Source: Clostridia bacterium
GTDB taxonomy: Bacteria > Bacillota > Clostridia > Oscillospirales > Acutalibacteraceae
Length of the DNA: 64,000 bases
Assembly (NCBI GenBank): GCA_017435865.1
Contig: JAFSEF010000101.1
Span: 1 to 64,000, forward strand
Direction of reading: 5' to 3'
Shown here: positions 26,650 to 35,157 of the stretch, one piece after another
Layout of the letters: every line of letters begins with the position of its first letter
Position numbering within the stretch: the first letter of the stretch is position 1
Notes under the pieces: model-generated
The model's database searches: none
The model's input: the letters and a program-made list of their open reading frames with translations, nothing else
What the model was told of the DNA's origin: nothing
Position numbers and translations under genes: made by a program

Positions 26650-27282
26650 ATGGCATTTACCGCAAAAGACGTACAGGCTCTTCGTGAAAAGACCGGTGCA
26701 GGCATGATGGATTGCAAAAAGGCTCTCGTCGAAGCAGACGGCGATATGGATAAGGCAGTTGACGTTCTGCGCGAAAGAGGACTTGCTCTCGCTACCAAGA
26801 AGGCAAGCAGAATCGCTGCAGAAGGCGTTGTTCTTGCTTATAATGATGAAGAAAAGAACATTGGTGTTCTCGTTGAAGTTAACTCTGAAACTGACTTCGT
26901 TGCTAAGAACGATAAGTTCCAGAATCTTGTACTCGATGTAGCAAAGACCATCGTAGAACAGAACCCCGCTGATGTTGAAACTCTTCTTACCCTCAAGCTT
27001 GCAGGTTCCGAAGACACTGTTCAGGATGCTTTCCAGAACGCTGTTCTTTCTATCGGTGAAAACATGAAGATCCGCCGTTTCGTTCGTCACGAAGGTGTTG
27101 TTTCCACTTACATTCATGCAGGCGGAAGCGTTGGCGTAATGGTTACTTTTGATTGCGCAGACGAATCTTACAAAAACGATGCATTCAAGGCTATGGGTAA
27201 GGACGTTGCAATGCAGGTTGCAGCTATGAATCCGCAGTATCTTGAAGGCGACAAGGTTCCTGCTGATGTTATTGAACATTAA
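26650..27282 (+). CDS. tsf: Elongation factor Ts, N-terminal part, ended by an in-frame UAA
   Basis: Residues 1-210 match EF-Ts, the GDP/GTP exchange factor for EF-Tu. The N-terminal domain reads ALREKTGAGMMDCKKAL, and EVNSETDFVAKND carries the TDFV motif that contacts EF-Tu. The reading then stops at TAA (27280-27282) after VPADVIEH. Homologues continue here with Glu (HEK or HER), and the same frame runs on without shift through the rest of the protein. One base change, GAA to TAA, would explain this. The start at 26650 is 8 bp from AGGAGG; the ATG at 26644 is too close to it. The product keeps the EF-Tu-binding core but loses part of the coiled-coil region and the C-terminal module. Sequencing error, split gene and readthrough are all possible. 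Confidence 0.88.
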   Translation: MAFTAKDVQALREKTGAGMMDCKKALVEADGDMDKAVDVLRERGLALATKKASRIAAEGVVLAYNDEEKNIGVLVEVNSETDFVAKNDKFQNLVLDVAKTIVEQNPADVETLLTLKLAGSEDTVQDAFQNAVLSIGENMKIRRFVRHEGVVSTYIHAGGSVGVMVTFDCADESYKNDAFKAMGKDVAMQVAAMNPQYLEGDKVPADVIEH

Positions 27283-27291
27283 AAAGGCATC

Positions 27292-27576
27292 ATGATTGCT
27301 CAGATGAAAGAAGATCCCAAGATGGCCAACAAGCCTGAAAAGGTTATGGAAGGCATCATCGCAGGCAAGATCAATAAGTTCTTCAAAGAAGTTTGTCTTC
27401 TTGATCAGGCTTTCGTTAAGGATGACAGCGTCAATGTCAGAACTTACGTTGCCAACACTGCTAAAGAACTTGGTGGTGCATTTACTGTTAGCGGTTTCTA
27501 TCGCTATGCCAAGGGTGAAGGCCTTGCAAAACGTGAAGACAACTTTGCTGATGAAGTTGCCAGCATGATGGGCTAA
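27292..27576 (+). CDS. tsf: Elongation factor Ts, C-terminal part, same frame as the N-terminal part
   Basis: These 94 residues match the C-terminal third of EF-Ts, including NKFFKEVCLLDQAFVKDD and the final RYAKGEGLAKREDNFADEV. They are in the same frame as the first part and separated from it by the stop plus three codons. The internal ATG at 27292 would be the start for reinitiation; AAAAAGG (27281-27287) is a weak ribosome binding site 4 bp upstream. Conservation of this part argues that it is still, or was very recently, under selection. It may be read as the tail of an intact 308-residue protein if the stop is an error or is suppressed. The downstream terminator is intact. Confidence 0.75.
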   Translation: MIAQMKEDPKMANKPEKVMEGIIAGKINKFFKEVCLLDQAFVKDDSVNVRTYVANTAKELGGAFTVSGFYRYAKGEGLAKREDNFADEVASMMG

Positions 27577-27591
27577 TTAAAAACAAGGAAT

Positions 27592-27619
27592 GCGGCGCAT
27601 GCAACTGCGCCGCTTTTTT
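27592..27619 (+). terminator. Terminator after tsf
   Basis: GCGGCGCA pairs perfectly with TGCGCCGC around a 6-nt loop, followed by six T. Confidence 0.93.
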
Positions 27620-27688
27620 CAATTCATTATATTTTATCTCCCGGCATATAGATGAATGTATTGAGTTTGTATGACAGGGGAGTCGACT

Positions 27689-28411
27689 ATGAAAACTTAT
27701 AAAAAAATCCTTTATATAATTTTCATTACAGGAATTGCAACACTGATTTGTCTCGACGTTGTTTCTCAAAACGGACAACAAGTAATGCAATCATCAATTT
27801 ATAATAACAAATTACCTCTGCTTATTATTGATGCAGGTCACGGCGGTGAAGATGGCGGTGCCGTAGCGAGTGACGGTACCGTTGAAAAGGAGATTAATCT
27901 TAATATTGCAGAGCAAGTGTATTCATTATCATTATTGTTGGGTTTTGATTCGCTCATGACAAGATGTTCAGATGATGCATTATCAGATAAGACGCTATCT
28001 ACCATTCGTGAACGAAAAATGTCTGATATAGATGCAAGAATGAAAATTCTATCTGAACACAAAGAGGGCTGTTTGCTGAGTATTCATCAGAATCAATTTG
28101 CTGACAGAACCTGTAGTGGAATGCAGGTATTTTATTCTGAAAACAACGAGATGAGTCAACCCTTGGCTTCATCGATTCAATCTTATACAATAAACAATCT
28201 TCAAAAAGAAAATACAAGAAAAATCAAACCAACTACCGATGATATATATATGTTAAAACATGCAAACAATCCTGCTGTTATGGTTGAATGTGGATTTATG
28301 TCCAATGAAAATGAATTACAGAATCTTAAAAATCAACGATACGGAACCAAAATAGCAATGTGTATTTTGTTTGGTGTGTTAGACGCAAGTAATCCGGAAA
28401 GGAACATTTAA
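27689..28411 (+). CDS. cwlD: N-acetylmuramoyl-L-alanine amidase CwlD-like
   Basis: A 240-residue amidase_3 enzyme. An N-terminal membrane segment (6-24) is followed by zinc-site motifs IDAGHGG (His51), EKEINL (Glu66/Glu68), SIHQNQ (His133) and VECGFMSN (catalytic Glu200). CwlD homologues remove the stem peptide from muramic acid during muramic-delta-lactam formation in the spore cortex. The start at 27689 is 7 bp from AGGGGAG, which favours it over the ATG at 27671. radA follows 4 bp downstream. Single-domain size without a wall-binding module fits CwlD rather than a vegetative autolysin. Confidence 0.85.
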   Translation: MKTYKKILYIIFITGIATLICLDVVSQNGQQVMQSSIYNNKLPLLIIDAGHGGEDGGAVASDGTVEKEINLNIAEQVYSLSLLLGFDSLMTRCSDDALSDKTLSTIRERKMSDIDARMKILSEHKEGCLLSIHQNQFADRTCSGMQVFYSENNEMSQPLASSIQSYTINNLQKENTRKIKPTTDDIYMLKHANNPAVMVECGFMSNENELQNLKNQRYGTKIAMCILFGVLDASNPERNI

Positions 28412-28415
28412 AAAT

Positions 28416-29795
28416 ATGGCTCCTAAAATAAAAACAGTTTACGTATGCAGTCAATGCGGTTACGTTGCACCTAAGTGGTGCGGACAGTGTCCTGATTGTG
28501 GTGAATGGAACACAATGAATGAGGAGACAAGAACAACTCAATCTCAGAATCAGACTGCATATAACAAAACAACAATCATGTCAGCAGCCAGGAAACTGAA
28601 TGAAATCAATGAAGAAAACTCACTTCGTTATGATGTGGGTATTTCCGAATTGAACAGAGTACTTGGTGGCGGTCTTGTAAAGGGCTCATTGGTTTTGCTT
28701 TCAGGTGATCCGGGAATAGGGAAGTCCACCATTTTGTTGCAAGCCTGTGAATATCTCGGTCGAGACAAGAAAGTGTTATATGTGGCTGGTGAAGAATCTG
28801 CACATCAGATTAAAAGCAGAGCAACAAGATTGGGTGTAAAGAGTGATAATCTCTATATTCTGAGCGAAACAGATGCACAATATATCTGCGAATACCTTAG
28901 AAGCGAATCTGCTGATATTGTTATCATTGACTCCATTCAGACTCTGTTTATTTCCGAGATTCAGTCATTGCCGGGCAGCATCACACAAGTCAGGGAATGC
29001 ACAAATCTGATTATGCGTACCGCAAAATCTCTTGATATCCCTATCTTTATTGTTGGTCATGTAAACAAAGACGGAAATATCGCAGGTCCAAAAGTGCTTG
29101 AACATATAGTTGACTGTGTGCTGTATTTTGAGGGCGAAAAAAACATGTCGTGCAGAATTCTCAGAGCCGTCAAGAACAGATTTGGTTCAACGAATGAAAT
29201 CGGTGTTTTTGAAATGTGCGAACGCGGGTTGGTTGAAGTTAAAAACCCCTCAAAAATGCTCATTTCAGGCAAAGCAAAGAATGCTTCAGGATCGTGCATT
29301 ACCTGTACAATGGAAGGTTCAAGACCTATTCTTGCTGAAGTGCAGGGACTTGTTGCACCTTCGGGATTCGGTAATCCAAGAAGAATGTCAACAGGGTTTG
29401 ATTATAACAGAATGGCAATGATTTTGGCTGTGCTTGAAAAAAGAGCCGGCTACTTCTTTGGTAATGCTGATTGTTATGTCAATATCGCAGGCGGCTTAAA
29501 GCTGGACGAGCCTGCTGCTGATCTCTCTGTAGCAACTTCTCTTGTATCCAGTCTGAAAGATACTGTAGTTCCTGATGATACGATTGTTTTCGGTGAAATC
29601 GGATTGTCCGGTGAAATCAGATCTGTTAACAACTGTGAACAACGTATCAGGGAAGGTATCAGACTCGGTTTTGCTAAATGTATTATTCCTTATCATAATA
29701 AAAAACAATTGAGCAAAGAACTGAATGATCAAATAGAGATTATCGGTGTTAAAACGATTCGTGAAGCTGTTATTGAAGCAGGTGGCAGTTTTTAA
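28416..29795 (+). CDS. radA: DNA repair protein RadA (Sms)
   Basis: A 459-residue RadA. The N-terminal C4 zinc finger uses Cys11, Cys14, Cys25 and Cys28. The RecA-like ATPase has Walker A GDPGIGKST at 97-105 and the RadA-specific KNRFG at 253-257. The C-terminal Lon-protease-like domain has ADLSVATSLVSS. RadA drives branch migration of recombination intermediates. GGAAAGGA lies upstream. The stop TAA overlaps the start of the next gene (TAATG). Confidence 0.96.
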   Translation: MAPKIKTVYVCSQCGYVAPKWCGQCPDCGEWNTMNEETRTTQSQNQTAYNKTTIMSAARKLNEINEENSLRYDVGISELNRVLGGGLVKGSLVLLSGDPGIGKSTILLQACEYLGRDKKVLYVAGEESAHQIKSRATRLGVKSDNLYILSETDAQYICEYLRSESADIVIIDSIQTLFISEIQSLPGSITQVRECTNLIMRTAKSLDIPIFIVGHVNKDGNIAGPKVLEHIVDCVLYFEGEKNMSCRILRAVKNRFGSTNEIGVFEMCERGLVEVKNPSKMLISGKAKNASGSCITCTMEGSRPILAEVQGLVAPSGFGNPRRMSTGFDYNRMAMILAVLEKRAGYFFGNADCYVNIAGGLKLDEPAADLSVATSLVSSLKDTVVPDDTIVFGEIGLSGEIRSVNNCEQRIREGIRLGFAKCIIPYHNKKQLSKELNDQIEIIGVKTIREAVIEAGGSF

Positions 29796-30556
29796 TGACT
29801 ACGTTAAAGAATCCGCATCTGCCGCAATCGAATGTTACATCTGTTTTGTGCGGTAATATCAATTATTCAGCAGAAAACGAACTGACTCGCCTCGGTATAG
29901 AGATAATCAAAATCAGGGAATTGCCGCACATTGAAAGTGCTTTGAATATGCATACGGATCTTGCTGTCTGTCCGTTACCGGGCGATACGATTTTGATACA
30001 GCCATCGCAATCTTTTCTGAAAGATAAATTGATTTCGTACGGATATTCTGTTATAATAGCAAAAAGGGAAGCATTTTCACCATATCCGACTGATTGTGAC
30101 TTGAATTTTGTATACACGTGTAATTATTATATTGGAAGCAAGAACATTTGTTCTGATGTCGTTGTAAAAGACTTTAAAGTACTAATTACAAAACAAGGAT
30201 ACAGCAAATGTTCGGTTGCACCGGTATCTGAGAACGCAATCATTACAGATGATACAACAATTGCAAAAGGTGCATCTGAAAAAGGAATTGATGTTTGCCT
30301 TGTTGAAAAAGGTGATATCTGCCTTAATGGATATCGTTATGGCTTTATCGGCGGCACCTGTGGCAAGTTATCCAACGATATTATTGCATTCAACGGAAAT
30401 CTGAATAGTCACAGAGATTGTGATAAGATCAGATCTTTTTTACGCAATTGGAATGTGTATCCCTTGAATCTGAGTAATACACAATTAAATGATATTGGTA
30501 GTATTATACCAATATCACAAAAGAAAGGATTTGCAGATCATGAGAAAGATGAATAA
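29795..30556 (+). CDS. Conserved clostridial protein, possibly GME-fold (DUF6873-like)
   Basis: A 253-residue soluble protein. The order of segments (DLAVCPLPGDTILI, CDLNFVYTC, then KQGYSKCSVAPVSENAIITDD, and GFIGGTCGKLS near the end) recalls a clostridial family that has been assigned a guanidine-modifying (GME) propeller fold, but I rely on memory for this. The recurring Cys and TDD motifs would fit an enzyme core. It is translationally coupled to radA by a one-base overlap. Function unknown; its placement recalls proteins that follow radA in other Clostridia. Confidence 0.65.
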   Translation: MTTLKNPHLPQSNVTSVLCGNINYSAENELTRLGIEIIKIRELPHIESALNMHTDLAVCPLPGDTILIQPSQSFLKDKLISYGYSVIIAKREAFSPYPTDCDLNFVYTCNYYIGSKNICSDVVVKDFKVLITKQGYSKCSVAPVSENAIITDDTTIAKGASEKGIDVCLVEKGDICLNGYRYGFIGGTCGKLSNDIIAFNGNLNSHRDCDKIRSFLRNWNVYPLNLSNTQLNDIGSIIPISQKKGFADHEKDE

Positions 30557-30665
30557 GCAGATTATGGAACAAACAGCAAACAGAAAGGCTACATGGATAG
30601 TTTTGGCTGTGAGTGTAGCAATTGCAGTAATAATCAGAAAGTACGGAAGAGAGAAAAAAGACTGA
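30540..30665 (+). CDS. Micro-membrane protein of 41 residues
   Basis: A short reading frame: MRKMNKQIMEQ, then a hydrophobic helix WIVLAVSVAIAVIIRKYG and a basic end REKKD. It begins with ATG 8 bp from GAAAGGAT and overlaps the last 17 bp of the preceding gene in another frame. The strong ribosome binding site and clear single-helix topology support it as real. Function unknown. Confidence 0.55.
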   Translation: MRKMNKQIMEQTANRKATWIVLAVSVAIAVIIRKYGREKKD

Positions 30666-30734
30666 TCTGATGCGTAATGTAAAACAGGAAAGTTGGTAAA
30701 CGCAATAAAAAGCTCTCTTGTAAAAACAGATGTG

Positions 30735-30762
30735 ATTATACAAAATCAATATTTTGTATAAT
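30735..30762. repeat. Perfect 28-bp dyad upstream of the recombinase gene (possible dif-like site)
   Basis: Two perfect 12-bp inverted arms with a 4-bp spacer; equivalently two 11-bp arms with TTTTGTATAAT on the right and a 6-bp centre TCAATA. The 11-6-11 layout and total length equal those of Xer/dif sites. No T tract follows, so it is not a standard terminator. An operator is the alternative. Nothing else is recognised in the gap 30666-30840. Confidence 0.45.
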
Positions 30763-30840
30763 GTAGGGGAGCTGATTATGTTTATTTGACCTGTTTATTT
30801 TCAGTATCATTGCTATCAGATCAGAAAGGATTGTAATTCA

Positions 30841-31830
30841 ATGCCCGTATCCCGTAGTGCTTTACCTAAACTTGTACGCGATTTTTTACTGGACCTTACA
30901 GTTGTAAAAAACAAATCTGCTTTGACAGTTGATGAATATGCATCGGATCTTCGAACTTTTTTTCTGTTCATTGAATCAAGACGTACCGGAGAAAAAGATT
31001 TTAAAAAGATCGATATCAGCAATATGACACTTGATGATTTTTCTTCTTTGCAGTACGAAGATGTTTATGAGTTTCTTGCATATTGCAAAAATGAGCGAGA
31101 CAATTCAGCTCGCACTCGTGCAAGAAAATTATCTTCAATCAGAGTCTTTTACAGATTTCTCGAAGTTCGCGGTTATATTGCAAAAAATCCGATGGTAAGA
31201 ATTGAATCACCGAAAATTGAAAAGACTTTGCCTAAATTTCTATCATTAGAACAAAGCATAGCGTTGTTGAATAGTATTGACGGTCCGAATCGTGAGCGTG
31301 ATTATTGTATCATTACATTATTTCTGAATTGCGGAATGCGTCTTGCTGAACTTGTTTCAATTGATTATAATGATATATCATACACTAATGATAGTGCATA
31401 CATAATATTAACCGGTAAAGGTAACAAACAGCGTTTGGTGTATTTGAATCAGGCTTGCACAGATGCAATTGCAGCGTATATGAAAGTTCGCCCAAAGGAT
31501 GGAGTTATTGATAAAAACGCATTATTTTTGAGTGAAAGAAAACAGCGGATAAGTCCCAAAACAGTACAAAGAATGGTTAAAATGTATTTAATTAAGGCTG
31601 GACTTGGCGATGGTTATTCTGTTCACAAATTAAGACATACTGCTGCAACGCTGATGTATCAACATGGTCATGTGGATACGCTTGCTTTAAAAGAGATATT
31701 GGGACATGAGAGTCTTGCGACCACTCAAATTTACACTCATGTATCAGCTCAACAACTCAAACAAGCTACTGACAGTAATCCGCTTTCAACGTTCGGCAGT
31801 AATAAGAAAAACGAAGAAAGCACATCATAA
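30841..31830 (+). CDS. Tyrosine recombinase of the XerC/XerD family
   Basis: A 329-residue recombinase. The N-terminal SAM-like core-binding domain spans about 10-115, and the catalytic domain has Arg167 (GMRLAE), Lys193 (TGKGNK), His262-x-x-Arg265 (HKLRHTA), His289 (LGHES) and the nucleophile Tyr298 (TTQIYTH). All catalytic residues are present. GAAAGGATTG precedes the ATG. It may be a chromosome-dimer resolvase acting at a dif site, or the sole Xer protein of the genome. No mobile-element genes flank it, which argues against an integrase of a mobile element. Confidence 0.9.
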   Translation: MPVSRSALPKLVRDFLLDLTVVKNKSALTVDEYASDLRTFFLFIESRRTGEKDFKKIDISNMTLDDFSSLQYEDVYEFLAYCKNERDNSARTRARKLSSIRVFYRFLEVRGYIAKNPMVRIESPKIEKTLPKFLSLEQSIALLNSIDGPNRERDYCIITLFLNCGMRLAELVSIDYNDISYTNDSAYIILTGKGNKQRLVYLNQACTDAIAAYMKVRPKDGVIDKNALFLSERKQRISPKTVQRMVKMYLIKAGLGDGYSVHKLRHTAATLMYQHGHVDTLALKEILGHESLATTQIYTHVSAQQLKQATDSNPLSTFGSNKKNEESTS

Positions 31831-31833
31831 TTT

Positions 31834-31869
31834 AAGAGCAACAAGTCTGATTTGCTTGTTGCTCTTTTG
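31834..31869. terminator. Bidirectional terminator after the recombinase gene
   Basis: A 12-bp perfect stem AAGAGCAACAAG with its complement, loop of 9 nt, followed by a T-rich tract; A/T ends serve the convergent minus-strand gene too. Confidence 0.85.
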
Positions 31870-31870
31870 T

Positions 31871-32269
31871 TTATCTCAGATTTGCTCCAAGAATTCCGGC
31901 CGGAATCCCGATGATCATTGATAATGGAAATATAAATAAAGAAGATGTATCAATATTTGCTCGATTTGCAATTAATATAACTGCACCAAGGAGTAATACT
32001 GTCAGTGCTGCACTTATTATTCCTGATAGGATTCCTTTTAATTGTCTTGTTTTGTATCCATTGAACAATGCAGATGCAAATACACTCAATGGCAATATGA
32101 TGTACAATAAATACTTCAGTTGTTCAAGGCCGACATTTGAAAAAGTGACTGCGATAGCAGCAATACTGAGTAAAATCAAAAAGACAACGCAACCGATTAA
32201 AATGCTCAGTAATAAGCACTTTATAACACTCCCCTGCTCTTTGGCTCGATTGTTTTTTACAGTTAACAT
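31871..32269 (-). CDS. TIGR04086-like small membrane protein
   Basis: A 132-residue protein with four predicted transmembrane helices, including LLSILIGCVVFLILLSIAAI and two C-terminal segments rich in Ile, Leu and Gly. The sequence and its position directly after yajC match a clostridial family known as TIGR04086, of unknown function. The start at 32269 follows GAGGTGG, which lies inside the 3' arm of the hairpin at 32277-32305. An upstream in-frame extension would run through that hairpin and is not supported. Confidence 0.75.
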   Translation of the reverse strand: MLTVKNNRAKEQGSVIKCLLLSILIGCVVFLILLSIAAIAVTFSNVGLEQLKYLLYIILPLSVFASALFNGYKTRQLKGILSGIISAALTVLLLGAVILIANRANIDTSSLFIFPLSMIIGIPAGILGANLR

Positions 32270-32276
32270 AAATAAA

Positions 32277-32305
32277 ACCACCTCATAAAAACTATATGAG
32301 GTGGT
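32277..32305 (-). terminator. Terminator hairpin containing the next gene's ribosome binding site
   Basis: On the minus strand ACCACCTCATA and TATGAGGTGGT form a perfect 11-bp stem with a 7-nt loop, followed by TTTATTT. The downstream ATG at 32269 uses GAGGTGG within the 3' arm. It terminates yajC transcripts and could also block translation of the next gene. Confidence 0.75.
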
Positions 32306-32321
32306 GGACAATTATATGCAA

Positions 32322-32789
32322 TTATTCTTCAGAAGTGGTTGTGGGTTCTTCCACGGGATCGTGCTTCTTACTGCGTTTGCCTTTCTTTCTTTCGGCTTTT
32401 TCGGCAGCCTGTGCAGCTTCAAGAGCTTTCTTTTCTTCTTCAGCTCTTTCGTTGCCGGTGTTATTGGTCTGAATTGCCCAACGCATCAATTTCATCTTGT
32501 TGCGGTCAGCACCGGTTTCAATAACAATAGAATCTTCCTTGACAGTAACAATACGACCGACGATGCCGCCGATGGTTGTAATTTCGTCACCGATCTGAAC
32601 AGAATCACGAAGCTGCTGTTCTTCTTTCTGCTTTTTCTTCTGCGGACGAATGGTAAAGAAGTACATGAGTGCAATCATGGCTACCATACCAATGATCATT
32701 ACAGGAGAAAAACCTTGTTGAGTTGTGCCGTCTGCGGCAGTTGTTGCTGCACCGGGTGCGGCGCAAAGATTGATAAAGTCAAACATCAT
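32322..32789 (-). CDS. yajC: Preprotein translocase accessory protein YajC
   Basis: A 155-residue YajC. One N-terminal transmembrane helix, about residues 28-47, ends in FFTIRPQKKKQKE, the family signature. The conserved domain with IGDEITTIGGIVGRIV follows. The C-terminus is longer than usual and very charged (Glu/Lys/Ala-rich). It associates with SecDF in protein export. GGAGGAT precedes two adjacent ATGs; the one at 32786 has the better spacing. It has its own promoter although it follows tgt. Confidence 0.93.
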   Translation of the reverse strand: MMFDFINLCAAPGAATTAADGTTQQGFSPVMIIGMVAMIALMYFFTIRPQKKKQKEEQQLRDSVQIGDEITTIGGIVGRIVTVKEDSIVIETGADRNKMKLMRWAIQTNNTGNERAEEEKKALEAAQAAEKAERKKGKRSKKHDPVEEPTTTSEE

Positions 32790-32816
32790 TTATCCTCCAT
32801 TTTAAAATTCCAAATT

Positions 32817-32845
32817 ATTATACATGAATTGAACAGAAAAAGCAA
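32817..32845 (-). promoter_or_regulatory. yajC promoter
   Basis: On the minus strand TTGCTT (32845-32840), a 17-bp spacer and TATAAT (32822-32817), between tgt and yajC. Confidence 0.7.
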
Positions 32846-32862
32846 TATGATAAATAAAATAA

Positions 32863-33996
<1,134 letters not shown>

Positions 33997-34004
33997 TTAA
34001 CCTC

Positions 34005-35042
34005 TTATATGGAATCTGAAATAAAACAGACATCACCGAATGAGAAAAAGCGATATTTTTCTTTGATGGCAGTATCATATGCATGTAATGCATTTTCTCT
34101 ACCGCAGAAGGCAGAGACCAACATGATAAGTGTGCTTTCGGGAAGATGAAAATTTGTTATGAGTGCATCAACACACTTAAATGAATATCCAGGGTAAATA
34201 AAAATATTGGTTTTATCACTGCATGCAGAAATATTGCCATCAGCATCAGCAACCGATTCGAGTGTGCGTGTACAGGTAGTTCCGACAGCAACTACCCTTC
34301 CGCCTCTTTTTTTGCACTCATTGATTTTATCGGCTGCATCTTCCGATACTGTAAAATGCTCATAATGCATTTCGTGGTCTTCTATATTTTCAGTTTTTAC
34401 AGGTCTGAATGTGCCGATGCCAACATGCAGAGTGATATAAGCGACGGAAATACCCTTATCTTCGATTTTCTTCAACAAATCAGGAGTGAAGTGCAATCCT
34501 GCAGTCGGAGCCGCTGCAGAGCCTTTTTCTTTAGAATAAACAGTTTGATATCGTTCTGCATTTTCAAGTCTTTCGTGAATATAATGAGGCAAAGGCATTT
34601 CACCGATCTGATCTATGACAGCGTAAAAACTGTTACCATCATAATGGAATTTTGCCATACGGTTTCCGTTATCAAGAACAGAGAGAACGTCGCAAGTAAG
34701 TTGACCGTCACCAAATACAAAAGAAGTTCCTTGTTTTGCTTTTTTTCCCGGACCGGTAATGACTTCCCATTCATCATTGCCGTGATTATGTAAAAGTAAG
34801 AACTCGACGATTGCACCTGTGTCTGTACGTTTGCCGTACATTCTTGCAGGCAACACACGGGAATTGTTCAATACAAGACAATCACCGGGATGAAGATATT
34901 CAAGAATATCGTAAAAGTGTTTATGTTCTAATTGCTGACTGTGCTTGCCGATAACCAACATTCTTGAATGATCTCTTTGTTCAAGCGGAGTCTGTGCAAT
35001 AAGTTCTTCAGGTAAATCAAAATAAAAATCAGACTTCTTCAT
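34005..35042 (-). CDS. queA: S-adenosylmethionine:tRNA ribosyltransferase-isomerase
   Basis: A 345-residue QueA. Characteristic stretches are DFYFDLPEELIAQTPLEQRD at the N-terminus, ENAERYQTVYSKEKGSAAAP followed by TAGLHFT in the middle, and ALITNFHLPESTL near the C-terminus. It turns preQ1-34 into epoxyqueuosine-34 using the ribosyl group of SAM. It heads the queA-tgt operon with a promoter at 35100-35127. I saw no preQ1 riboswitch in the short leader and no preQ1 synthesis genes, so the base may be salvaged or its genes lie elsewhere. Confidence 0.96.
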   Translation of the reverse strand: MKKSDFYFDLPEELIAQTPLEQRDHSRMLVIGKHSQQLEHKHFYDILEYLHPGDCLVLNNSRVLPARMYGKRTDTGAIVEFLLLHNHGNDEWEVITGPGKKAKQGTSFVFGDGQLTCDVLSVLDNGNRMAKFHYDGNSFYAVIDQIGEMPLPHYIHERLENAERYQTVYSKEKGSAAAPTAGLHFTPDLLKKIEDKGISVAYITLHVGIGTFRPVKTENIEDHEMHYEHFTVSEDAADKINECKKRGGRVVAVGTTCTRTLESVADADGNISACSDKTNIFIYPGYSFKCVDALITNFHLPESTLIMLVSAFCGRENALHAYDTAIKEKYRFFSFGDVCFISDSI

Positions 35043-35068
35043 ATATTACTCTCTTATAAAAAAAAGGA

Positions 35069-35097
35069 TTGACATACCGATCATACGGTGCTAAAAT
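35069..35097 (+). promoter_or_regulatory. asd promoter with dyad in the spacer
   Basis: TTGACA (35069-35074), a 17-bp spacer and TAAAAT (35092-35097). The spacer contains an inverted repeat ACCG-N6-CGGT (35076-35089), a candidate repressor site. Confidence 0.7.
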
Positions 35098-35099
35098 AC

Positions 35100-35127
35100 A
35101 TTATACTTTTTTTTTAAGATTTTACAA
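35100..35127 (-). promoter_or_regulatory. queA-tgt promoter
   Basis: On the minus strand TTGTAA (35127-35122), a 16-bp spacer and TATAAT (35105-35100). Transcripts start inside the asd promoter region, so the two divergent promoters are back to back and could interfere. Confidence 0.65.
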
Positions 35128-35157
35128 TAGTAAATTTATTATTTGGGAGGAATAATT

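Noticed and set aside
27270..27300. Programmed frameshift or +1/-1 slippage at TTAAAAA in tsf
   Set aside because: Both halves of tsf are in the same frame, so a frameshift would not restore the protein; only readthrough, reinitiation or correction of the stop would.
30735..30762. The 28-bp dyad as a rho-independent terminator
   Set aside because: No T tract follows on either strand directly, the stem is almost all A/T, and no long gene ends right before it apart from a small frame 70 bp away.
30841..31830. Tyrosine recombinase as an integrase of a mobile element
   Set aside because: No phage, conjugation or transposon genes and no flanking direct repeats; it sits among housekeeping genes.
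35043..35100. preQ1 riboswitch in front of queA
   Set aside because: The leader is short and lacks the preQ1-I hairpin and A-rich tail; only an ACCG/CGGT hairpin is seen.
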